This document shows positions 1-8,935 of a DNA stretch of 64,000 bases, in pieces. The stretch lies in the NCBI RefSeq assembly GCF_003997495.1, contig NZ_RZRU01000009.1:186001-250000 (forward strand), read 5' to 3'. Both the position numbers and the translations under genes were made by a program. The notes under the pieces are model-generated. The model made no database searches and was not told the origin of the DNA. It saw nothing but the letters and a program-made list of their open reading frames with translations. Numbering within the stretch: the first letter of the stretch is position 1; every line of letters starts with the position of its first letter. The stretch is from Mesorhizobium sp. M7A.F.Ca.US.008.03.1.1. GTDB taxonomy: Bacteria; Pseudomonadota; Alphaproteobacteria; Rhizobiales; Rhizobiaceae.

Positions 1-574
1 GTGACAGGCTGCTTGCGCCCATTTTGCTCATGACATTGGCCCGGTGGATTTCGACCGTGCGCGGGCTGATCCCAAGATCGTAGGCAATCGTCTTGTTCGG
101 CAGGCCCGAAACAAGTCCATCCAGCACCTGCCGCTCGCGTTCTGACAAGGTCGACAGACGCGCGCGGATATCCGCAGACTGGGGATGCGCCGCGTTCGCC
201 TGGTTCCGGTTGGCCAGCGCGGAGCGGATCGCCTCGATCAGAATTTCGTCGTCGAACGGCTTCTCGATGAAATCGGCAGCGCCTTCCTTCATGGCCTGAA
301 CGGCAAGCGCTACGTCGGCATGGCCCGTCATGACAATAACCGGAATTGTATGTCCGCCCCCTCTGAGCTGGCGCAGGAACTCGATGCCGTCTATGCCCGG
401 CATGCGCACGTCGGTGACGATGCAGCCGTCGAGATGGCCAGTCGCCGTTGAGAGAAAAGCGGTGGCCGATTCGTGCAGGCGTACGGCGAAGTCTGCTGTC
501 GCCAGAAGAAAACCGAGCGATTTGCGGACGTCGACATCGTCGTCGACCACGTGCACCAGATCACTGTCGGCCAT
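1..574 (-). CDS. fixJ: FixJ response regulator (3' end cut by window edge)
   Basis: Two-component response regulator that, phosphorylated by FixL at low oxygen, activates fixK/nif-fix transcription. The frame starts at an ATG at 574 ([15 protein letters not shown]) and runs off the left edge after about 191 residues, so the last few codons are missing. Seen: receiver domain at about residues 1-125 with the acidic pair D11-D12 and phosphoacceptor D55 in IVTDVRMPG, then a LuxR/FixJ-type helix-turn-helix ([12 protein letters not shown], then [14 protein letters not shown]). Its start overlaps the end of fixL by 14 bases, so the two are co-transcribed and probably translationally coupled. No fixK is visible in the window; it may lie beyond the left edge. 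Confidence 0.93.
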   Translation of the reverse strand, partial: MADSDLVHVVDDDVDVRKSLGFLLATADFAVRLHESATAFLSTATGHLDGCIVTDVRMPGIDGIEFLRQLRGGGHTIPVIVMTGHADVALAVQAMKEGAADFIEKPFDDEILIEAIRSALANRNQANAAHPQSADIRARLSTLSERERQVLDGLVSGLPNKTIAYDLGISPRTVEIHRANVMSKMGASSLS

Positions 575-2117
575 TTGTGATCTCTTCCTTCTCTACGATG
601 CGCAAGGTGAAGCGGAAAGCGGTTCCGCCGGCCGGCATGACCTCGGCCCATATATGGCCACCGTGCGATTCAACGATGGTGCGGCAAATGGAAAGGCCGA
701 CACCCATGCCTTGCTTCTTGGTCGTTACAAACGGCTGGAAGAGCTGGGCCGAGACCTCCGGCGCGAGACCCGGGCCTGTATCGATCACGCTTACCTCGGC
801 CATCCCATCATCCCGGGCAATGGTTGTGACTTTCAATTCGCGGCGCGGCGCGTCCTGCATGGCCTCCACCGCGTTGCGCATCAGGTTGAGCAGAACCTGC
901 TGAATCTGGATGCGATCGGTCAAGACCAGTTCGGCGGCAGGGTCAAGCTTGTAGCTGACGAGAAGGTTTATCTCCCGCGCGCCGACCAAGGCCAGCGATG
1001 CGGCTTCCTCGATCAGCATCGGCAGCCGTTCGACCTGGCGCTCGCTTTCGCCCCTGGCTACAAAATCCCTCAGGTGACGGATGACGTCGCCTGCCCGCAA
1101 GGCCTGCTCAGCTGCCTTTTCGACCGCATCCCGAAGCATAGGCGCATTCTCGTCCTGGCTCTTCTCAAGCAGCCGACGACTGCCTTTGAGGTAGTTCGTA
1201 ATCGCAGTCAGTGGCTGGTTGATCTCATGGGCAAGCGTTGAAGCCATTTCGCCAAGTGCTGTAAAGCGCGCCATGTGGAGGAGCTCCTGCTGCTGCTCCT
1301 GGATTCTTGCCTCCGCCCGGTGGCGTTCGGTCAGGTCGCGGCAGAAGCCGGTAAAGAAGCGTCCGGTTCCCGGATGCATCTCGCCGACGGAAAGCTCCAT
1401 CGGGAAAGTCGTGCCATCCTTGCGCGCGCCGGTAACCGTCCGGCCGAGCCCGATGATCCGGCGCTCTCCTGTCGTCAGGTAGCGAAGCAGATAGGCATCA
1501 TGCTCGTCGCGGTAGGGCGAGGGCATCAGCATTTTCACGTTTTGACCTATGACTTCGCTTGACTGATAGCCGAACAGCGTTTCGGCAGCGGTGCTGAAGG
1601 ATTGAATCCCACCCTGTTCGTCGATGACGACCATCGCGTCCGGCACTGTTGCCAGGATCGACCGCAAATGGTCCTCACGCAGCCGAAGTGCTGCGTTTGC
1701 AAAGGACAGGTCACTGACATCCGTGCCTTCAACGAAGATCGCGGTGATACGGCCATCGTCGGCCTTGACCGGCTGATAGACAAAATCAAGGATGCGCTCC
1801 TCGACCGGCCCGTCGGCTTTGTTGCGAAGGCCAACCTTCACCCCGTGGCCGATGTAGGGCTCGCCGGTCGTGTACACGTGGTCCAGATGTTCGAAAAATT
1901 CATTCCCTTCGAGCTCGGGAAAGGCGTCCCTTACTGACTTTCCAATCACGTGCCTGTGGCCAATCAATCGCTGGTAGGCGGCATTGGTCAATTCGAAAAC
2001 GTGACCCGGCTCGCGCATGAGCGCGATAAAGCCCGGAGCCTGATCGAACATCCGCGACAAGAGGGCTTTCAGTGTCGTCCCACCGGGCGACAAGCTGAGC
2101 GCTTCGTCTTTGATCAC
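561..2117 (-). CDS. fixL: FixL oxygen-sensing histidine kinase
   Basis: Haem-PAS sensor kinase that phosphorylates FixJ when oxygen leaves the haem. The 518 residues contain an N-terminal PAS (about 20-135), the haem PAS (about 145-260) with the FixL signature around H206 (expected proximal haem ligand, [11 protein letters not shown]) and R226 in IIGLGR (the arginine that contacts bound O2 in other FixL proteins), a HisKA box with H297 (LAHEINQPL) and a C-terminal HATPase ([17 protein letters not shown]). There are no membrane segments, so this is the soluble two-PAS type rather than the membrane-bound S. meliloti type. It is the first gene of the fixLJ operon. Confidence 0.95.
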   Translation of the reverse strand: MIKDEALSLSPGGTTLKALLSRMFDQAPGFIALMREPGHVFELTNAAYQRLIGHRHVIGKSVRDAFPELEGNEFFEHLDHVYTTGEPYIGHGVKVGLRNKADGPVEERILDFVYQPVKADDGRITAIFVEGTDVSDLSFANAALRLREDHLRSILATVPDAMVVIDEQGGIQSFSTAAETLFGYQSSEVIGQNVKMLMPSPYRDEHDAYLLRYLTTGERRIIGLGRTVTGARKDGTTFPMELSVGEMHPGTGRFFTGFCRDLTERHRAEARIQEQQQELLHMARFTALGEMASTLAHEINQPLTAITNYLKGSRRLLEKSQDENAPMLRDAVEKAAEQALRAGDVIRHLRDFVARGESERQVERLPMLIEEAASLALVGAREINLLVSYKLDPAAELVLTDRIQIQQVLLNLMRNAVEAMQDAPRRELKVTTIARDDGMAEVSVIDTGPGLAPEVSAQLFQPFVTTKKQGMGVGLSICRTIVESHGGHIWAEVMPAGGTAFRFTLRIVEKEEITNGRQ

Positions 2118-2238
2118 CTGAAATTCCTGCGTTCGAGACGGTGCTACCCGGGCTAACTATCACTTCTCGTCGCACAGGCAAAACAGATCGAGACGACGTA
2201 TCGCAAGAGATTCAGTTGTCGGCGCAACTGGCGGGTCT

Positions 2239-2252
2239 TTGACGCGCGTCAA
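2239..2252. promoter_or_regulatory. FNR/FixK-type box
   Basis: TTGACGCGCGTCAA, a perfect TTGAC-N4-GTCAA palindrome, 64 bases before the ATG of the universal stress protein. It fits the FixK/FnrN consensus. That it drives the stress protein/P-type ATPase operon under low oxygen is inferred from position. Confidence 0.8.
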
Positions 2253-2316
2253 GGCACCGGGCGCTGGCGCATGCGATCCCTCACGCATAGCGCCGTTTCA
2301 GCGAAAGGCACCCGCA

Positions 2317-3129
2317 ATGTCCTTCAAGGCAATTATCGTGAACCTCGCCATCGATGCGGCTCCTGCGCCCATTGTTCAGGTTGGGATCGAACTTGCCGAG
2401 CGATTTGGAGCACATCTTATTGGCCTGGCGGCGGCCGATGTGCCACCTCTGGTCGCGACAGGCGAAGGCATGGTCTACGAAGGCGAGATTATGCAGATCC
2501 AGCGAACGGAGATCGAAAAGCGGCTCGCCGAATTGCGTGAAGTATTCGAGACACTTGTGCCGGCTTCGATTACAAGCGAATGGGGACAGGCTGTCTGCAG
2601 TCCGACCCGATTCCTCAGCGTTTCGGCCAGAGCGGCCGACCTCATCGTCACCGGCGGCGTGGATGGAGACAATGTCTTTCGCGCTGTTGATATTGGCAGC
2701 CTTGCACTCGGGACTGGGCGGCCGGTTCTGGTCACTGCAGGCAATATGGAGCATATCCGCGCAAAAACTGTGCTGGTTGCCTGGAAGGACACCAGGGAGG
2801 CACGGCGAGCGATAGCCGATGCACTGCCTTTTCTGGCCAAGGCGAACGAGGTTGTCGTCGCCACAATTGACACCGACCGTGACGAGAGCATTCGTGACAG
2901 CCTCGACGATGTCGCCGCCTTTCTTGGACACCATGGCATCAAGGCGCGAACCGAGTTGATTGCCGGCGAGGCCGATGGCAATCGGCTGCTTACTTTTGCA
3001 CGCTCGATCCATGCGGATCTGATCGTTTCGGGCGCCTATGGCCACAGCCGCTTGCGGGAATGGGCGTTCGGCGGCGTCACCCGTACGCTCATCGAAGAGA
3101 GCGGCATAAGCCGCTTCATGTCGTATTGA
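2317..3129 (+). CDS. Universal stress protein, tandem UspA domains
   Basis: Cytoplasmic stress protein of 270 residues with two Usp folds in tandem (about 1-140 and 150-270). The second carries an ATP-binding-type motif, GAYGHSRLREWAFGG, near the C terminus. I chose the ATG at 2317 (MSFKAIIVNLAID) because it opens the Usp fold directly and has AAAGG 9 bases upstream; an in-frame earlier start at 2239 would sit inside the FNR box. The stop overlaps the next start (TGATG), so it is coupled to the P-type ATPase. The upstream FNR box suggests micro-oxic induction, as for many rhizobial usp genes beside fix loci. Confidence 0.9.
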   Translation: MSFKAIIVNLAIDAAPAPIVQVGIELAERFGAHLIGLAAADVPPLVATGEGMVYEGEIMQIQRTEIEKRLAELREVFETLVPASITSEWGQAVCSPTRFLSVSARAADLIVTGGVDGDNVFRAVDIGSLALGTGRPVLVTAGNMEHIRAKTVLVAWKDTREARRAIADALPFLAKANEVVVATIDTDRDESIRDSLDDVAAFLGHHGIKARTELIAGEADGNRLLTFARSIHADLIVSGAYGHSRLREWAFGGVTRTLIEESGISRFMSY

Positions 3130-5759
3130 TGACAAGCGAAGCTGACCAGCAATCCGTGCCGCCGGACGGCGCCGCTTATTGGTCGATCAAGACCGATGAC
3201 CTCCTGCGGAGCCTCGAGACGTCGCCATCGGGGCTTGCCGCCTCCGAGGCCGCATCGCGGCTGGCAAAATTCGGTCGAAACACACCGGCGTCGAAGTCGA
3301 GCGCTTCGGCCCTGGTCGTGTTTGCCCGCCAGTTCCGGAGCCCGCTGGTCCTGATCCTCATTTTCGCAGCCAGCGTGTCGGCGTTCGTCGGAGAGGGCCA
3401 GGAGGCTGCAATCATCGGCGCGATCGTTTTGGCAAGCTGCCTCTTGAGCTTCACCCAGGAGTATGGTGCGTCGCGGGCGACCGAGTTACTGAAACAGCGT
3501 ATTTCGCGCAAGGTTATAGTGTTACGCGACGGTGTCGAATGCTCGGTTGCTGCCGAAGATATCGTGCCGGGCGACATTATCCGACTTTCGGCCGGGAACC
3601 TCATTCCCGCGGACGGCATCATTCTGGACGCCCGCGATTTCAATGTCAGCGAGGCCGTGCTGACCGGGGAAACCTTTCCGGTTGTGAAGGCACCGGGGCG
3701 GTCGGCGCCAGAGGCTTCCGTCGCGCAGCGCGGCAATGCCGTTTTCACGGGCACTTCGGTTCGCAGCGGCACTGCAACCGTGCTTGCGGCAGCGACCGGT
3801 GCCCACACGGAATTCGCATCGATCGCCGCAGCCCTGGAGCGAAAGATCCCCGAAACCGGCTTTGCCCGGGGGATAAGACAGTTCGGCTATCTGATGACCG
3901 AGATCATGCTGGCGATTGTTATCCTGGTGTTCTTCGCAAATCTGATGCTTCATCGACCGCTGATTGAATCGCTGCTGTTTTCGCTGGCACTCGCGGTGGG
4001 CCTCACGCCGGAACTTCTCCCGGCCATCATCAGTGTGACGCTGGCCAGAGGGGCCCGCGCCATGGCTGCCAAGGGCGTCATCGTGCGCCGTCTCGATGCA
4101 ATCGAGAATTTGGGCAGCATGGACCTTCTGTGCACCGACAAGACCGGCACGCTGACGGAAGGCATGATCCAGCTCGACGGTTGGCTCGATGTCGATGGCA
4201 ATGCGTCAGCCGACATCCTACTTTGGGCCCGTCTCAACGCGACCCTTCAGACCGGACTGAAGAACCCGCTGGACGAAGCGATCGCCGCTGCGCCGGGCGA
4301 GGGCGCATCGTTGGCTGCCTTCAAGAAGGTCGACGAGATTCCTTACGATTTTATCCGCAAGCGGCTCTCCGTGGTTGTTCGGACCAGGGACGCCGAAGAC
4401 CTGCTGATCACCAAAGGCGCGGTGCAAAATGTTCTCAAGACCTGCGGCTTCGTCCGCACAGCCAAAGGGCTGGAGCCCCTCGATGAGACGCACCGTGCGG
4501 CAATCGACGAAAAATTCCGACGCTGGAGCGCGGACGGCTACCGCGTTCTGGGCCTGGCAATCCGTCGGTCTGAGAGCGCGAAAACGTTCAGCAGGAAAGA
4601 CGAGATCGATCTCGCCTTCGCGGGCTTCCTGCTTTTCCTCGACCCGCCAAAGAAAGGCGTCAAGGAGACGCTTGCCGAGCTCGCCCAGCGCGGCATCGCG
4701 GTAAAGGTCATTTCTGGTGACAACCGTTACGTTGCCGCGCATCTCGCCCAGGCGATCGGCTTGCGCGCCGACAGAATCATGACCGGCGACGAGCTGTCTA
4801 AATTGACCAAGAGCGCGCTCTTCGCAGGCGTGCAGCACACCGACCTCTTCGTCGAGATCGACCCAAACCAGAAGGAGCGCATCGTTCAGGCCTTGCGGAG
4901 CAGGGGCCATGTCGTTGGTTACCTTGGCGACGGTATCAATGATGCGCCTGCCCTTCATGAGGCAGACATCGGCATCTCGGTCGACAGCGCTGTCGATGTC
5001 GCGCGCGAGGCGGCCGATATCATCCTACTCAAGCAGGATCTGGGCGTGCTTGTGCGCGGCGTCGACGATGGCCGCAAGACCTTCGCGAACACGATGAAGT
5101 ACATTTCCATCACCACCAGCGCCAATTTCGGCAACATGATCAGCATGGCTGTCGCCTCGCTGTTCCTGCCTTTCTTGCCGCTTCTGGCCAAGCAGATCCT
5201 GCTCAACAATTTCCTTTCTGACGTTCCTTCACTCGCCATTGCAAGCGACAACGTCGATCCCGACCAACTGCGCCGGCCTCGCCACTGGGATATCCGTTTT
5301 GTGCGGCGGTTCATGATCAGCTTTGGCCTGGTCAGTTCGCTGTTCGACTTCGCGACCTTCGCATTCCTTCTTTTCTTCGCGCACGCCACGGAGGCCGCAT
5401 TCCAGACCGCGTGGTTTGTCGAGTCGTTGCTGACGGAGCTTGCCATCGTGCTCATTGTGCGCACGCACAGGGCTTTCTGGGCAAGCCGTCCAAGCCCGTT
5501 GCTTGCCTGGCTTACATTGGCTGTCGGGATTATCGCGATCATGATCCCCTATCTGCCGTTTGCAGCCTGGTTCGGCTTCGTGCCCTTGCCTCTGCCCATG
5601 CTTGCCGGGCTTGTCGCAATTACCGCGCTCTATCTACTCGCCTCTGAGGCGACCAAGCGCTGGTTTTTCGGACAAGAGAACCGCAAGTCGCACCGGAAGA
5701 GGGCTGGGCGGACGATTGAAAGAGGGGCCAAGCCTCATGCAGCCTACCCGAGATCATAG
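3129..5759 (+). CDS. Cation-transporting P-type ATPase, MgtA-like
   Basis: Membrane ATPase of 876 residues, close in layout to P3B (MgtA/MgtB) magnesium importers of about 900 residues. Seen: N-terminal cation-ATPase domain, actuator loop (VLTGETFPV), phosphorylation motif DKTGTLT with D337, hinge GDGINDAPAL, and C-terminal membrane helices with NNFLSDVPSLAIASDNVD, resembling the MgtA segment near the ion path. The ATG at 3129 overlaps the stop of the usp gene. The Mg2+ assignment rests on family resemblance; another divalent cation is possible. Co-transcription behind an FNR box suggests induction at low oxygen rather than by Mg2+ shortage. Confidence 0.85.
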   Translation: MTSEADQQSVPPDGAAYWSIKTDDLLRSLETSPSGLAASEAASRLAKFGRNTPASKSSASALVVFARQFRSPLVLILIFAASVSAFVGEGQEAAIIGAIVLASCLLSFTQEYGASRATELLKQRISRKVIVLRDGVECSVAAEDIVPGDIIRLSAGNLIPADGIILDARDFNVSEAVLTGETFPVVKAPGRSAPEASVAQRGNAVFTGTSVRSGTATVLAAATGAHTEFASIAAALERKIPETGFARGIRQFGYLMTEIMLAIVILVFFANLMLHRPLIESLLFSLALAVGLTPELLPAIISVTLARGARAMAAKGVIVRRLDAIENLGSMDLLCTDKTGTLTEGMIQLDGWLDVDGNASADILLWARLNATLQTGLKNPLDEAIAAAPGEGASLAAFKKVDEIPYDFIRKRLSVVVRTRDAEDLLITKGAVQNVLKTCGFVRTAKGLEPLDETHRAAIDEKFRRWSADGYRVLGLAIRRSESAKTFSRKDEIDLAFAGFLLFLDPPKKGVKETLAELAQRGIAVKVISGDNRYVAAHLAQAIGLRADRIMTGDELSKLTKSALFAGVQHTDLFVEIDPNQKERIVQALRSRGHVVGYLGDGINDAPALHEADIGISVDSAVDVAREAADIILLKQDLGVLVRGVDDGRKTFANTMKYISITTSANFGNMISMAVASLFLPFLPLLAKQILLNNFLSDVPSLAIASDNVDPDQLRRPRHWDIRFVRRFMISFGLVSSLFDFATFAFLLFFAHATEAAFQTAWFVESLLTELAIVLIVRTHRAFWASRPSPLLAWLTLAVGIIAIMIPYLPFAAWFGFVPLPLPMLAGLVAITALYLLASEATKRWFFGQENRKSHRKRAGRTIERGAKPHAAYPRS

Positions 5760-5780
5760 GCCGTGCGGAGGCTTGAAGCG

Positions 5781-6269
5781 ATGACGAAAAGAAGCGCAGG
5801 CATTCTGCCCTATCGAGGATCGCGCAAGGGGCTGCAGGTGCTGCTTGTCCATCCTGGAGGCCCGTTCTGGCAAAGACGCGATCTTGGCGCCTGGTCGATT
5901 GCCAAAGGCGAGTATGACGAAAGCGAGCTGCCCGAGGCAGCGGCACGGCGCGAATTCAGCGAAGAGACAGGCTGGGAGCCCAAGGGAACCCTGCTCACTC
6001 TGGGGCAGTTGCGCCAGCGAGGAGGAAAACTCATCACGGCATTCGCGTTCGAAGGCGACTTCGATACCGCGAGGTTGCGCAGCAACCTGTTTGAAATGGA
6101 ATGGCCGCCACGCAGCGGTCGGGTACAATCCTTTGCCGAGGTCGATCGTGGTGAATGGCTGGATTTAGCACTGGCCAGGGACAAGCTGGTTGTCGGTCAA
6201 CGGCCTTTTCTCGACCGCCTCGTCGCTTCGGTTCAGCGCTCAAGAGGTTGTCTGCTGATCGCTCGTTGA
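5781..6269 (+). CDS. NUDIX hydrolase
   Basis: Pyrophosphohydrolase of 162 residues with an exact Nudix box (GX5EX7REUXEEXGU: GEYDESE, then REFSEETGW) that binds the metal and substrate diphosphate. The substrate cannot be read from the sequence. The ATG at 5781 is preferred over an in-frame GTG at 5763 because GGAGG lies 9 bases before it. It starts 21 bases after the P-type ATPase and may be the third gene of that operon. Confidence 0.88.
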   Translation: MTKRSAGILPYRGSRKGLQVLLVHPGGPFWQRRDLGAWSIAKGEYDESELPEAAARREFSEETGWEPKGTLLTLGQLRQRGGKLITAFAFEGDFDTARLRSNLFEMEWPPRSGRVQSFAEVDRGEWLDLALARDKLVVGQRPFLDRLVASVQRSRGCLLIAR

Positions 6270-6279
6270 TCGAGATCAA
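6266..6279. promoter_or_regulatory. FNR/FixK-type box
   Basis: TTGATCGAGATCAA, a perfect FNR/FixK palindrome, 52 bases before the DUF6455 start and just inside the 3' end region of the NUDIX gene. Confidence 0.85.
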
Positions 6280-6331
6280 CGCCGCCCGCCGCCAACGTGC
6301 CAATGATGGCCAGTAGGCAGGAGTGATCACC

Positions 6332-6601
6332 ATGACCTTTCTCGATTACCTGATTTCAGTTGATGCCAGAACTGCCCTGATGGACCGCATGATGCGGAAG
6401 TTGGGCGTCGACAGACAATTGAAGGTCGTGGCAGACCATACGGCAGTCACGAACCGGGCGGTGGACCGCTGCCGTTCCTGCGGGCATCAGGATGAATGCT
6501 CGGTCTGGCTCGACGAACATCAGCGAGCCGATAACCCGCCGGACTATTGCCGCAACAGCGACCTGATCGCTCGACTGCAGCATGCGGCCGGCCAACGCTA
6601 G
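6332..6601 (+). CDS. DUF6455-type small cysteine-rich protein
   Basis: Protein of 89 residues with a conserved cysteine pattern in its second half (RCRSCGHQDECSVWL, then DYCRN), as in the DUF6455 family, of unknown function. Four spaced cysteines suggest metal or redox chemistry; this is inference. The ATG at 6332 has AGGAG upstream and is better than the GTG at 6323. The perfect FNR box upstream places it in the micro-oxic regulon. Confidence 0.75.
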   Translation: MTFLDYLISVDARTALMDRMMRKLGVDRQLKVVADHTAVTNRAVDRCRSCGHQDECSVWLDEHQRADNPPDYCRNSDLIARLQHAAGQR

Positions 6602-6644
6602 CCATTCGAGCACTCAGCCTGGACGATATCGTTCTGCCCGTGTT

Positions 6645-6658
6645 TTGACGAGAGTCAA
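6645..6658. promoter_or_regulatory. FNR/FixK-type box, apparently orphaned
   Basis: TTGACGAGAGTCAA, a perfect palindrome on the FNR/FixK pattern. The only thing downstream on the + strand is the LysE-like gene remnant beginning about 50 bases later; on the other strand there is no suitable gene. Confidence 0.7.
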
Positions 6659-6710
6659 CGCAAACCGCGTTTTTGCAGTTGATAGGTTTGCAATCCACGG
6701 GACCAGGCAG

Positions 6711-6795
6711 TTGAACGCTTTATTTTTTCTGGAAGCATTCCTGCTCTTTGTCGCACCAGGGCCAACCAACGCTCTTTTGCTGGCGGGGAGGCAAT
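6711..6795 (+). pseudogene. N-terminal remnant of a LysE-family exporter
   Basis: A frame beginning at a TTG (position 6711) reads LNALFFLEAFLLFVAPGPTN followed by ALLLAG, typical of the first transmembrane helix and the APGPTN motif of LysE/RhtB amino-acid exporters. Similarity stops after about 28 residues and the frame runs into the 3' end of the convergent CBS gene. A family member would be about 200 residues, so nearly all is gone. Confidence 0.65.
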
Positions 6796-6827
6796 GGTGC
6801 CTCGCCGCGGATCAATGGTCTGCCCCG

Positions 6828-7526
6828 CTACGAAACAAGGACGACCGAGACGGGATCGGCGCAGAAGAGATTATCCTTGACGGCATTGACGCCGGAGACG
6901 TTTTCGGCCGCGACTATCGCTGCCTGGCGCTCGCGTTCGTCGAAGATGGCGCCGCTCAGTGTTACCACACCCTTGTCCACCATCACGTTGATCAAATCGT
7001 TGCCGGCCCATCTCTGCCTTGCAAGCTCAGTAGCGATGTTGTGGTGAATCTGTTCGTCATCAATGACCGTAGCGACACCATCGGGAAGAACGCCGAGCAA
7101 TGCCCGCAGAAGATCAGAGCGGGTGACGATGCCGACGATTTTCCCAGCTTCTACGACCGGAATGCGTTTGACATGGTGACGCGTCATGAGCTCGACGACT
7201 TTCGCGAGCGATGCTGCAGGGGATGTCGTGACGACATCTTGCGACATCACCTCCTCAACCCGTCGACCATTGGCGCGGACATATTCGTCGGCGGCCTTTC
7301 CGGGGCTGACGAGAAATTCCAGCCAGCGCGAGCGCTTGCGCTCCGTGCCCAGTTCCCCGCGTCGCAGGAAATCGCCCTCGCTGACGATCCCCACCAGCCT
7401 GCCGTCGTTGCGAATGACGGGGAGGCCGCTGACCTTTTTGGAAAGCATCAACCCGGCAGCCTCGGCGATCGATGCTGACGGGTCTATGCCGACGACTGGC
7501 TTGCTCATGATGGCTTCGGCTTGCAT
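6828..7526 (-). CDS. CBS-domain pair plus BON domain protein (copy 1)
   Basis: Soluble protein of 232 residues: two CBS motifs (about 1-60 and 90-150, a Bateman module likely to bind adenine nucleotides) and a C-terminal BON domain (about 155-225; VMVDKGVVTLSGAIFDERER). The ATG at 7526 (MQAEAIMSKPVV) has GGAG 8 bases upstream. A paralogue lies at 20887-21588 beside fixS. Both have FNR-like palindromes about 60 bases upstream, so a role in the micro-oxic response is likely. The molecular function is unknown. Confidence 0.88.
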   Translation of the reverse strand: MQAEAIMSKPVVGIDPSASIAEAAGLMLSKKVSGLPVIRNDGRLVGIVSEGDFLRRGELGTERKRSRWLEFLVSPGKAADEYVRANGRRVEEVMSQDVVTTSPAASLAKVVELMTRHHVKRIPVVEAGKIVGIVTRSDLLRALLGVLPDGVATVIDDEQIHHNIATELARQRWAGNDLINVMVDKGVVTLSGAIFDERERQAAIVAAENVSGVNAVKDNLFCADPVSVVLVS

Positions 7527-7587
7527 GTTCGCTCTCCGGAGTTTTTCCAACGTCCGGCTTTCTTAGATTTCACATGCACGAAGCGCC

Positions 7588-7601
7588 TTGATTTGAATCA
7601 T
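7588..7601. promoter_or_regulatory. FNR/FixK-type box (13 of 14 positions)
   Basis: TTGATTTGAATCAT, one mismatch from a full palindrome, 61 bases upstream of the minus-strand CBS-BON start at 7526. Confidence 0.7.
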
Positions 7602-7658
7602 TTGTTGGCGGAGGCAAATGGTCCAAAGCTGGGCCGTGAATGACCGGGCGCGAACCGG

Positions 7659-8126
7659 TCAACCAGCGATCGCGGTCTTGGCGACGTTCACGCCAAGTTC
7701 GTAGACAAGCAGTCCACCATAGTAGGCCGTCGCAGTGACCAGAAATGCACCGCAAATCTCGATCAGAGGAATGGCGATCGTTACACCCCGCGTGTCACGG
7801 TTCCGCGTCCAAAGCGCAAGCCGCACGAATCCCCAGATCAGAAAAGCAAAGGCAGTGATACCTCCCAGGCTTTCATGGATTTCCGCGACATCGCTGCTGA
7901 ATCCGGCCGCTTCGGCATGATCCAGCGCAAGACCTCCGAAGAACCAGGTCCCCATAGCCAACATTCCGGCGGCCAGGGCCACAAAAGTAGAGATCGTACC
8001 GGCGCCCGATCTCCTGGTGACGGCGCTGCCGCCAACCAGCGCTACAAGGTCGATAGCCACAAGCATGTAGATCAGAACAATAGGAAAATGAACAAGCATG
8101 GGATGGATATGTTGAATGGGGATCAC
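7659..8126 (-). CDS. DUF2231-type four-helix membrane protein
   Basis: Integral membrane protein of 155 residues beginning VIPIQHIHPMLVHFPIVLIY; the IHPMLVHFPI motif with paired histidines is typical of DUF2231, and four hydrophobic helices are visible. GTG at 8126 is chosen because GGAGA lies 6 bases upstream and the family starts at this motif; the open frame extends further but without a site. Function is unknown; the conserved histidines would allow haem or metal binding (inference). Confidence 0.8.
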   Translation of the reverse strand: MIPIQHIHPMLVHFPIVLIYMLVAIDLVALVGGSAVTRRSGAGTISTFVALAAGMLAMGTWFFGGLALDHAEAAGFSSDVAEIHESLGGITAFAFLIWGFVRLALWTRNRDTRGVTIAIPLIEICGAFLVTATAYYGGLLVYELGVNVAKTAIAG

Positions 8127-8246
8127 GAAAACTCTCCAGAAATTGGCAAGAGACTTTGATAATTTGCCGGCTTTGCCGCGAGCCCTGGCCCACGACATTG
8201 GCAAGCGTCATGTGCTGTGGTGGGCCATGCACAGCGAAGGGAAGAC

Positions 8247-8480
8247 CTAGTCGTTTTCGTCGGCTTCATCGCCTTGCTGGTCGTCACACGCATCGTCGCC
8301 ACCCTTGATGGCTTTCGGGGTGGAGGCGTCCTGCATGGGGATGGCCTGCAGATCGATCGGACCGGATGGGACAACAGACGATGACGCCCCACATGATCGT
8401 TCGTCCGATTCAGCGGCCGCCGGCAGGGCAATGATCGTGAGGCTTGCAAGTGCTGCAAGGACAAGCATGGAGTTGCGCAT
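8247..8480 (-). CDS. Small exported acidic protein
   Basis: Predicted 77-residue secreted protein: signal peptide (MRNSMLVLAALASLTIIALPAAA) cut near residue 23, then a short acidic tail ending GDDACDDQQGDEADEND. Two cysteines could form a disulphide. It is divergent from the PepSY/two-component operon, which suggests a shared function, but no family is recognised. Confidence 0.5.
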   Translation of the reverse strand: MRNSMLVLAALASLTIIALPAAAESDERSCGASSSVVPSGPIDLQAIPMQDASTPKAIKGGDDACDDQQGDEADEND

Positions 8481-8608
8481 GGTCTCGTATCCTTCTCAGC
8501 GCGGCCATGATTGGACGCGATGATGCCCTGATATGGACCCTTTGCTTGCTGTGGGCTGAGGACAACTGACAGCAAATTGAAAGCTGCGACGTGCGACATG
8601 CCTTGCCG

Positions 8609-8935
8609 ATGAAAAGACAATGGAAGCGTTTGGCGGTGCTGGGTCTCGCGGGACTTGTCCTGGCCATGCCTATCGCTGCCCGTGCCGACGAGGACGATGA
8701 CGGCGACCATGACCGGGCGCGGGATCTGTACGAACGCGGCGAAATCAAGGGCCTTGCCAATATACTGGACGTTGTCCGCGCCAAAGCTCCTGGCGATGTT
8801 GTTGCGGTCGATCTCATCCGCAAGGCCGACAGATGGGTCTACCGTTTTCAGGTCGTGGGTGCCGATGGCCGGCGAAAGACCGTCGACGTCGACGCCGGCG
8901 CCGGCGTCATCATGCGCGATGGGGAGGGTGACTGA
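8609..8935 (+). CDS. PepSY-domain periplasmic protein
   Basis: Exported protein of about 108 residues: a basic signal peptide followed by an acidic stretch and a PepSY fold (LYERGEIKGLANILDVVR, then WVYRFQVVGADGRRKTVDVD). PepSY proteins often inhibit proteases or accompany redox and sensor systems. A GTG at 8591 is an alternative start. Its stop overlaps the response regulator start (TGATG), so it is the first gene of a PepSY-regulator-kinase operon; a role in signal input to the kinase is inferred. Confidence 0.8.
   Translation: MKRQWKRLAVLGLAGLVLAMPIAARADEDDDGDHDRARDLYERGEIKGLANILDVVRAKAPGDVVAVDLIRKADRWVYRFQVVGADGRRKTVDVDAGAGVIMRDGEGD

Noticed and set aside
330..1241. Long plus-strand frame opposite fixJ/fixL
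   Set aside because: It is a shadow of the fixL/fixJ coding strand; codon pattern and families belong to the minus strand.
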